A stretch of 64,000 bases of DNA, taken from contig BRKX01000013.1 of NCBI GenBank assembly GCA_026008535.1, positions 57,237,726 to 57,301,725 on the forward strand. Direction: 5' to 3'. The notes under the pieces were generated by a model. That model was not told where the DNA came from and ran no database searches. It worked only from the letters and a program-made list of their open reading frames with translations. This DNA is from Perilla frutescens. Taxonomy: Eukaryota > Streptophyta > Magnoliopsida > Lamiales > Lamiaceae. Every line of letters starts with the position of its first letter. Position 1 is the stretch's first letter. Of the stretch, positions 56,101 through 64,000 are shown one piece after another. Position numbers and translations under genes: made by a program.

Positions 56101-57458
56101 GCTTGTTGCTAAAGGTTTTACCCAAAAAGAAGGCATATACTATACAGAAATCTTTGCTCCTGTGGTTAAATTTACTACTGTTAGGATAATGCTTGCCTTG
56201 ACTGCCCATTTTAACTGGGAATTGAAACAAATGGATGTGACAACTGCCTTCTTGCATGGTGAATTGGAAAATAATATCTACATGAAACAACCTGAAGGTG
56301 TTGAAGATAAATCACATCCTGATCATGTTTTTTTTGCTTAAAAAGTCTTTGTATGGATTAAAACAATCTCCCAAACAATGGAATATTAAGTTTGATACAT
56401 GCATGCAAAACCTGAACTTTTCTAGAAGTCAATTTGATCACTTTTTGTATTACATGAAGTCTTCTGTGCCTATGTTTTTATTGCTGTACGTTGATGATAT
56501 GCTTCTGATAAGCCCCTGCCTGAAAATATTGAAGCATGTTCAAACCTGCCTGAGTGAAAACTTCAACATGAAAGATTTGGAGAATGCAAAGAAAATCCTA
56601 GGTATGAATATTGACAGAAACAGAAGCACACACACACTGTTACTTCATCAATCCTCTTATGTTGAACAAGCGCTTAAAAGATTTGATATGGATTTGTGTA
56701 AACCTGTGAATGTCCCACTTGCATCCCATTTTCAATTGAGTAAAGATCAGTGTCCCAGAAGTGACACTGACCTGAGTGATATGTCAGGAGTTCCCTATGC
56801 TAATGCTCTGGGTTCTGTTATGTACCTCATGATCAGCACCAGGCCTGATATAGCCTATGATGTATCCTGTTTAAGTAGGTACATGGCAAACCCTGGGCTG
56901 CCCCATTGGGAAGCTCTTAAGTGGTTGCTTAGGTATCTTAAGTCCACAGCTTCTCAAGGTCTAATTTTCTCAAAATATTCTGAAGGTGTCAAATGCATTG
57001 GCTATGTGGATTCTAACTATGCCAATGATAGAGATCAAAGAAAGTCTACAACATCATATGTGTTCACACTATGTGGTTCTTGTATAAGTTGGAAATCACA
57101 GTTACAAAGTATAGTTGCATTGTCCTCCACAGAGTCTGAATACATTGCAGCTACAGAAGCTGTAAAAGAAGCTATATGGTTGAATGGTGTGTTAACTGAA
57201 ATTAAGTTCATTGATGATAAACCATTACTTTATTCTGACAGCCAATCTGCTATCCAACTTTGTAAGAACCCAGTCTTTCATGATAGAACAAAGCATATTG
57301 ATGTAAGATATCATTTCATGAGAGACATAGTTGAGAAAGAAGAAGTATTGTTGGATAAGATCCCATCTGAATTCAACCCTCCAGATATGGGCACTAAGTG
57401 CCTACCAGTTGCAAAGCTGGAAGCCTGCAAAAAGTCCCTAAATATGGACTTAGGTTGA
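53180..57458 (+). pseudogene. Gag-pol polyprotein of Tork-like copy 1, frameshifted
   Basis: It starts at ATG 53180 (MNNLSAVPFNG). Order: gag (53180 to about 54100), CCHC knuckle (CWNCGKPGHYSNRC, 54031-54072), protease near 54250, GAG-pre-integrase and HHCC zinc module (54640-54770), integrase core with conserved Asp, Asp and Glu (about 54840, 55030, 55140), reverse transcriptase (LYVDDM near 56485), RNase H, end at TGA 57456. Lesions: one G lost in the G run near 53672 (copy 2 has six, here five), TAA at 53938-53940, one T lost near 55266, an indel near 55900, and a shift in the T run 56328-56335. The protease Asp-Ser-Gly is Asp-Leu-Gly (TTA at 54259-54261), a catalytic-site change absent from copy 2. 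Confidence 0.92.
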
Positions 57459-57812
57459 ACCAAAGATGGTGATGCTTTAAGTTATCCTGACCTGAAGTCA
57501 GGGTAACAACTGAGCCCCCTTGGGCAGTGTACATACATGGTTATTTCCTTTTTGGTGCAAAAGCTAGGTTGATTCAAGTTAAATGAAGGTCAATGATCTT
57601 GTGAGACCCGAGACTTGTATTTATGACTTGGGTTGGTCTCTTTTGCTGAGATTGGATTGAATACGCATAGTATTCCTTCCTCCCTCTCTTAGTCTGTCTT
57701 TGTGATAAACTTAAGAGTAAAAATCATAATGCAATGATGATATTCCTTTGTTTTGTTTTTTGGCAGGTAGCTCCATGGTGACAAGAAATACTAATAGGGC
57801 CAAAGGTGGAAA
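57459..57812 (+). other. 3' untranslated region and polypurine tract of copy 1
   Basis: No ORF. It ends in a purine tract (57802-57812) next to the 3' LTR. Confidence 0.75.
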
Positions 57813-58659
57813 TGTTGAAGTTGGCCCAATTGTATTTCTCGGCCCAGTTCCTAATTAAATATCTACCCGGCCCAAGCCCTAAACCCCTAACCCTACCCGA
57901 CGGTCCATCTCCCTTATTACTACTCTTAATTGAAGCCGCTGCTTCTCGATGCTCTAGAAGCCTCTATAATCTACGATGGATCCGCCTCTATCATCATCGC
58001 TCACTTCAGAGTTCTACCTAGTATTCTCTCTCTCTCTTTCTGGATTTTCTCAGCTCGCTCCCACGGTTTCTCTTGCCGGAATCTTGAGTGTTGATTCCTG
58101 TTTGGCATATGAGTGTTGGGAGGAGCTTTGGTTGAGAGAGAAAGTTTGAGCGACGCCCGCCCCCTTCAAACCTTAGCCGCCACTTCCTCTTCCCCTTTCC
58201 CCTGGTCTTGGTACCTCCTGTCGTCGGAGTTGCTAACGCCGCCGTTCGTGGGAAAATCTGAGCCAACTGTGCCTAGGGCACACTTTTCCCACCGATTGAT
58301 ACTCTGATTCATACTATCTCTGGCTGTTCTATTCTCTGCTCTGGATATTTGCTATATCTCTGGATCTAACTTGTTCTATTTTCTGTATTCACAGTTGAAG
58401 CCCCATCGCACCAAGCCTGTGAAGAAGATCTGTAGATCCTCCTGATCTACACCTCTAAGGCTCTGTCCAAGACAAGGAACAAGTTAAAGCCCCTGCTGTG
58501 AAGCTTCTCTGCTGCTATCCTCTCTGTAAATCTCTTTAATAGCTTGTATAGCTTTCTTCTTTTCTTTTATGGGCCTTAGCTACTTGAGTAGCAAGTGTGT
58601 GAGGCCGCTAGAGTAAGGAAACCAAGTAGTGCAAGCCCTGGCTAGGCGATACCACAACA
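57813..58659 (+). repeat. 3' LTR of Tork-like copy 1
   Basis: 847 bp. It differs from the 5' LTR mainly in the last third, where about 20 substitutions cluster (58440-58580). Confidence 0.95.
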
Positions 58660-59320
58660 ATGGTGACAAGAAGAGTGTGATTATTAATGAGGCGTTGAAG
58701 AAGACGAGGGGAAGAGGGTGAGTGATCTGGGAATTTCAATTTAATTTTAGCAACTAGGGATCAATATATATTTGATTAGTTTTTTTATTTTAACAGTCAT
58801 GTGACTCATTCCCATTAATATTTGACAGATTTCTTAAAATTTAAGACTGAAAGTGCATGAATGTAGTCTATAGGACTACACTGCAATTTTTTTCTTCTTT
58901 TACCAAGAGTGAAAATATCCGAATTGAACTATACATTTCGCAATTAAAGCATGTCCTATGGAACCATAATTGCAATTTTCTCAATTATTAGGAGATAACC
59001 ATTCCCCATATGAGATTCCGGGATTTCATTATAACCACATAATCTTTAATTTCAATAATCCAAATTCAAAACAAAAGGATAATGATCCTACTACTATTAT
59101 AAAATAGTCTTCTTTTACAAATTTATTTTATCTATTATATTCCTATTACAAAATTAATTTAAGTATAATAATGTAATTTAATTCATAATATTCATAAGAA
59201 ACATAAATTTTTTGGGGCAAAGGTACTAAAAAATACTTAAGGTATGGGTCGAATCCCGATTAGGCACTTACGGGTTGACTCGGTCCAATCGGCCCCTTAA
59301 GGTATTTTAAGTGGCACATC
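58660..59320. other. Host DNA between insertions
   Basis: It starts with the right target duplication ATGGT. The next 60 bases have one open frame reading Lys-Lys-Ser-Val-Ile-Ile-Asn-Glu-Ala-Leu-Lys-Lys-Thr, up to a GTGAGT donor-like site near 58719, perhaps part of a disrupted exon. The rest is AT-rich and featureless. Confidence 0.4.
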
Positions 59321-59768
59321 TAGGGGTGAGCAAAAAGTACCAAAAATTGAGAAGGAAAAAACCCGAACCGAACCGAAAAACCGAATTTATATATATATAT
59401 ATATTAACAATAAAAATACTCGACTTTGTTGCACTTAATTTTTTATTCGGCTTTGCTTTGTTGGAATTTACACATTTTTGGACTTTATTCATTTGTTTAT
59501 TGGTAATTTTTGAACTTGAACCTTGATAATTAGCTAATTCATACTTGTACATATTTAATTATATCGAATGAAGATAATTTAAAGCAAAAAAAATAAATCA
59601 AAAAATTTAAGAAAAATTCGGTTCAAAACCGAACCGAACCGAAATATTTCGGTTCGGTTCCGATCAGAAATTCAGTTCAGTTCGCTTCTATTTTTAAAAA
59701 ATTCAATTTTCTTCGGTTTTAACATTTTCGGGACCGAACCGAACCGAAAAACCGAATGCTCACCCCTA
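59321..59768. mobile_element. hAT-type MITE (448 bp)
   Basis: Termini TAGGGGTGAGCA and TGCTCACCCCTA are perfect inverted repeats, and GGCACATC flanks both sides (59313-59320 and 59769-59776). An 8 bp duplication is the hAT hallmark. The subterminal regions hold many CCGAACCGAA/TTCGGTTCGG motifs in both orientations, probable transposase binding sites. No transposase is encoded. Confidence 0.93.
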
Positions 59769-60107
59769 GGCACATCGACACCCTTCCATCTACATTCCGT
59801 AATAAATTTATGAACGATGTTAATTTTTTACTCACGGTTGTGCTCTTGGAGTATTCCAGTTTTCTCCACTCCGTTTCGACTATTATCACTCCGTACCATT
59901 GTGCATTTAAATTGAGAAATCAAATACAAAATCAGAACGATCATTACAAGAAGAAATAGCACAATTCAACACCATGGAAGACAATCCTAGCTATAAACAA
60001 ATTAAAAAAAATCCAGAAAAAAATTCTGAAAATTATAAAGGATGGAACAAGAACGTCAACGCTTATGCTAGTGAATGTGGCCGGAATAATGGAAAGAACG
60101 GATGAAT
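59769..60107. other. Host DNA between the MITE and Tork-like copy 2
   Basis: About 340 AT-rich bases. No coding or regulatory feature could be supported. Confidence 0.6.
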
Positions 60108-60956
60108 TGCTGAAGTTGGCCCAATTGTATTTCTCAGCCCAGTCCCTAATTAAATATCTACCCGGCCCAAGCCCTAAACCCCTAACCCTACCCGACGGTC
60201 CATCTCCCTCATTACTACTCTTAATTAAAGCCGCTGCTTCTCGATGCTCTAGAAGCCTCTATAATCTGCGATGGATCCGCCTCCATCATCATCGCTCATA
60301 TCACAGATCTACCTAGTATACTCTCTCTCTCTTTCTGGATCTTCTCAGCTTGCTCCCACGGTTTCTCTTGCCGGAATCTGGTGTTGTGATTCCTGTTTGG
60401 CATATGAGTGTTGGGAGAGGCTTGTGTTGAGAGAGAAAATTCGAGCGTCGCCTCCCCCTTTCAAACCCTAGCAGCCGCTTCCCCTTCCCCTTTCCCTTGG
60501 TCTGGGTACCTCCTGTCGCCGGAGTTGCCACCGCCGCTGTTTGTGGGAAAATCTGAGCCAAACTGTGCCTAGGGCACCCTTTTCCCACCGATTGATACTC
60601 TGATTCATACTATCTCTGGCTGTTCTATTCTCTGCTCTGGTTATTTACTATATCGTTGGATCTAACTTGTTTTATTTTCTGTTTTTCACAGTTGAAGCCC
60701 CATCGCACCAAGCCTGTGAAGAAGATCTGTAGATCCTCTTGATCTACATCTCTGAGGCCCCTTCCTAGGCAAGGAACAAGTTAAAGCCCCTGCTGTGAAG
60801 CTTCTCTGCACCTACCCTCTCGGTAAATCTCTGTAATAGCTTGTATAGCTTTTTCCCTTTCTTTTCTGGGCCTTAGCTACTTGAGTAGCAAGTGTGTGAG
60901 GCCGCTAGAGTGAGGAAACCAAGTAGTGCAAGCTCTGGCTAGGCGATACCACAACA
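60108..60956 (+). repeat. 5' LTR of Tork-like copy 2
   Basis: 849 bp. It diverges from copy 1 mainly in the first 500 bases and is nearly identical to the copy 1 5' LTR from about 60684 on. Confidence 0.93.
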
Positions 60957-60957
60957 G

Positions 60958-60969
60958 TGGTATCAGAGT
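60958..60969 (+). promoter_or_regulatory. Primer binding site of Tork-like copy 2
   Basis: TGGTATCAGAGT, one change at the last base from the canonical initiator-Met site seen in copy 1. Confidence 0.93.
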
Positions 60970-61723
60970 CTGGTTTGTCTAGCCCGGGGCACTCTCCTTA
61001 TCTCAATCTCACACACCCCGCCGCCGGTAAGGGCCGCGCCTCTCTCGCCCCCGTCGGGCTCCTAAAAACAGTAAGTCCGACCCCTCCCCTACCTGGGAGG
61101 GTCGGCTCTGGTATTAACCCTAAACCCTAATCTCCTCTGTGTGGTATTTGTTGATCCTGTGTTTTCTTGCTTCCGCTCCTATCTCTGTCTATCCCTTGGC
61201 ATTCCAAGATTTTTCCCAAAATCTAGCTTACGGTCGGGACCGTCTGGATTCCCCTGTGGGTCTCCTCAAAGCGGGTTGCCCCGATAGCTAATTTTGGTAA
61301 GGGATTCTCAGTTGAAAAAGGGGGGTTTTCTGAGTTGATTTGGTGTTAATTGTCTGCCTATTTGTTGCTCTAAGATTTCTACATTCCTTTTGGGAAGAGT
61401 GTATTGCTGTTGTTGTGATTCCTGGAAGGAATCTAATCTGGAACTCTGTTTACAGAGTTGTTGTGGTTAGACTTAGTGTCTCCAAGTCTTGTTGGTGGGC
61501 TAGTTGGGTTTTGGGATTGACCTGAGTGAACCCCTGCTCCACAGATCAATCTGTGCTGAGAACTGGGATAGCCTCAGCTCTAGATTCCCCTTGTGCACCC
61601 TTCTTTGGGCCTGTGGAGTGTTTTTTCTCCTGTTCTAAAGTGATTTGGTGTTTACCCTGATATTCTTGAGGTAGAATCTGGCTATTTGGTGAATTTCTGA
61701 GATCTCTGTGAAATTCTGTAAAA

Positions 61724-64000
61724 ATGAACAATCTAAGTGTTGTCCCTTTCAATGGAAAGGATGATTTTGGTGAATGGCAAACTAGGGTTGAGTGTATTTT
61801 AACTAAAGAAAATCTGCAAGATGCCATATTTGAAAGAATTGATGAAAATGAAGCAGATAAAACCCTTGTCAAATTAAATGCTGGTGCAAGAGCTACAATT
61901 TTATTAAACTTAAGCAGTGCTGTTGTTAGGCAAGTTTCTCATCATAGAAGTGCCAAAGATCTGTGGGATGCCTTGACTGCTTTGTTTGTGGCTAAATCTG
62001 AAGAGTCTGTATATTCTTTACAAAACTAAATAATGACTTTTCAAATGGACCCAGCTAAAGATATTGATTCAAACATGCATGATTTTAATAAACTTCTGAA
62101 AGACCTAAAACTTGCTGGGGATGATACACTTGAAAAATATGCTCCTCAGATCCTTCTTGGTGCTATTCCTGAAGTTTTTTCAGAAGTTAGATCAGCCTTA
62201 AAATATGGGGGGTCTAAAGTCACATGTGACATGATTGTTTCTGGGCTTAAATCAAAAGAGAATGAGTTAAAAAAGCTTCAGTCCAAACCCTTACAAAATG
62301 AGATTCTATATGTCAACAGAAATAATCACAAATCTTTTAGACCTAATCCTGAAAACCCAAGTGATATTGTTGCTGAGAGGCACATGAGGGAATACAACCG
62401 AGCTCATAACCTCCCCAGCAACACCAGAACCCACAACCTTTGTGAGATCTACTCCCAACATCCCAGAAATCATAGCCAAGCACAAAGTTCTGGCCCTTTT
62501 CCTATCTCCTCTGAGTTTAACCCTCCCAGAAACCAAAACTTCCCTCAAAACTCAGACTTCAAGACTAAAAAGAATTGTTGGAACTGTGGGAAGCCTGGGC
62601 ATTACTCAAACAGATGTAAACTACCAAAAAGGGGCAGGGGATTTGGGAACAATCAAGCCAATAATGTCATGTATTATGATCACCCTGAGCATAATGATAA
62701 TCATGAAAATGGTGAACTATACATGGTGCATTCTGATGTTCAATTCATAAACTTTACAAATGCTGTGTCTGATAATGTGCATGAATCTGAGTGGCTCATA
62801 GATTCAGGCTGTACCTTTCATGTCACTCCACACAAGCACATTTTTCAAAACCTACAACTTATAAATTCTGGTGTTGTTGCTTTGGCTGATGGTCAGCAAT
62901 GTGAAATAATTGGAAGGGGTGATATATGTCTTAAGTTTGAAAATGAAAGCATGATTACCCTTCATGATGTCAGATATGTTCCCAAATTGAAATTTAATCT
63001 ATTATCTCTCTCCAAACTTGCTGATCAACAACTGTTTGGCTCTGTGAATCATAAGTGTTTCCAATTCAGAATGAATTCTATGTTGTGTTTTGAAGCCCCC
63101 AGAAAAGGAGACTTGTATGCTGTTCATGCTTACTCTATGCCTATTCAAACTGCTAATGTGGTGCAAAATGATAAAACATCTTTATGGCATGCAAGATTAG
63201 GATATATGAGTAATAAGGGTCTAGAAATCCTTAGAAAATCAGGTGCATTCAAACATGATAAAGTTACCAGCATGACATTCTGTGAGCCATGTCTGATGGG
63301 AAAGCAACACAAGTTGCCCTTCCCTGTGTCTGGTCCTTATCCTAAAGCTCAACTAAGTTCTGATATTCTTGAGTATATTCATGCTGATGTGTGGGGACCT
63401 TCAAAGGTCCCAACTCATGGTGGTAAAGTATTTTTCTTGTCAATTATTGATGATTTTTCAAGAAAAACTTGGGTGTTCCTAATGAAACATAAATCTGAAG
63501 TCTTTGAAAAATTTTCTAAATGGTCTATTGCAATTCAAAACCAAACAAATAAGAGCATCAAGTGTCTAAGAACTGATAATGTTCTAGAATTCTGCAATCA
63601 ACTTATGGATAATTGGTGCACTGATCTTAGGATCAAGAGGCACAAGTCTGTGCCTTACAACCCCCAGCAAAATGGGGTTGTTGAGAGGATGAACAGAACT
63701 CTCCTGGAGAGATTTAGAAGCCTCCTGGCTGGTTCAGGCCTCGGAGAGAAATTTTGGGGAGAAGCCCTTATGACTTCTTGTTATCTGGTTAACAGATCTC
63801 CCTCAGTCCCTTTACAGGGAAAACTCCCAAAATCTGTATTCTATAATAATCCTATTTGCCTGTCAAATCTGAGAGTGTTTGGATGCAGTGCTTATGTTCA
63901 TCAAAAACTCAGTAAAATTGAACCAAGGGCTAGGAAATGCATATTTCTAGGATATCCTGATGGTGTTAAAGGCTACAGACTATGGGATAAAACTCTGCCT
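61724..64000 (+). pseudogene. Gag-pol polyprotein of Tork-like copy 2, one stop, incomplete at the window edge
   Basis: It starts at ATG 61724 (MNNLSVVPFNG). The only stop I find is TAA at 62027-62029, where copy 1 has CAA (Gln). Beyond it the same frame stays open to the window end. It covers the rest of gag, the CCHC knuckle (62576 onward), a protease with the intact Asp-Ser-Gly, the zinc module and the integrase core. The two frameshifts at 53672 and 55266 in copy 1 are absent here (six Gs near 62210; three Ts near 63810). Two conserved-site changes are visible: His to Tyr in the LGH motif near 63200, and Gly to Val after Asp-Asn in the integrase core near 63580. Confidence 0.88.

Larger units (their letters stand above)
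51565..58659 (+). mobile_element. Ty1/copia retrotransposon, Tork-like, copy 1 (complete, defective)
   Basis: This is a 7095 bp plus-strand element with LTRs 51565-52412 and 57813-58659 (TGTTGAAG...CACAACA) and the target duplication ATGGT at 51560-51564 and 58660-58664. It has an initiator-Met primer binding site, a leader of about 750 bp, one gag-pol region, and a purine-rich tract AAAGGTGGAAA before the 3' LTR (57802-57812). RT and RNase H motifs (LYVDDM, STRPDIAYDVS, WKSQLQS) fit the Tork/Tnt1 branch. It is defective through several frameshifts. Confidence 0.95.
60108..64000 (+). mobile_element. Ty1/copia retrotransposon, Tork-like, copy 2 (runs off the window)
   Basis: Same family and orientation as copy 1. 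Its 5' LTR is 60108-60956, with a primer binding site, leader, gag and most of integrase up to the window end. The first bases read TGCTGAAG rather than TGTTGAAG. The 3' end and target duplication lie outside the window. Confidence 0.93.

Overview
This is a plant nuclear DNA window, almost certainly from a eudicot and possibly Lamiales; the sequence does not fix the species. Evidence: wall-associated-kinase-like receptor genes, GT-AG introns, long AT-rich intergenic DNA, Ty1/copia and Ty3/gypsy LTR retrotransposons, MITEs, a tRNA-derived SINE and an endogenous caulimovirid. No rRNA gene, tRNA gene, CRISPR array or prokaryote-type operon was seen.

Region 1 (1-25.8 kb) is a stack of insertions. 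A decayed endogenous pararetrovirus (reverse transcriptase-RNase H, a downstream ORF, then a promoter/poly(A) region) is split by a 22.9 kb Athila-like Ty3/gypsy element (1758-24679, minus strand, TSD GAAGC). That element is split inside its integrase by a Ty1/copia element (7724-18366, minus strand, TSD ACCCT). The 3' LTR of the copia element holds a 1244 bp solo LTR (8971-10214, TSD CATTA). Each layer has exact 5 bp target-site duplications, so the order of events can be read directly.

Region 2 (25.8-41.4 kb) is AT-rich intergenic DNA. It holds a 585 bp solo LTR, a diverged duplicated block (about 26.2-27.7 and 32.9-35.2 kb), a SINE-like unit, many microsatellites, and a candidate two-exon gene for a 64-residue protein on the minus strand (29508-30095). 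Between 36.8 and 38.9 kb lies a patchwork of gene fragments: a broken FtsH protease motif on the plus strand, and on the minus strand an HVA22-like start and unidentified exons with good splice sites. A Mutator-like terminal repeat lies beside it.

Region 3 (39.8-48.9 kb) is a tandem duplication carrying two minus-strand receptor-kinase genes of the WAK/WAKL type. Each is open end to end except for one in-frame TAG at the same codon, between the GUB_WAK domain and the EGF-like segment. A 504 bp fold-back MITE with a 9 bp TSD separates the units, and the second unit keeps the matching empty site.

Region 4 (49-64 kb) holds a degenerate Mutator-like TIR element with a minisatellite and a G-rich tract, then two copies of one Tork-like Ty1/copia family in the same orientation. 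The first (51565-58659, TSD ATGGT) is complete but frameshifted. The second (60108 to beyond the window) is open apart from one stop. A hAT-type MITE (59321-59768, TSD GGCACATC) lies between them. The only plausible host protein genes are the two receptor kinases and, less surely, the small two-exon gene.
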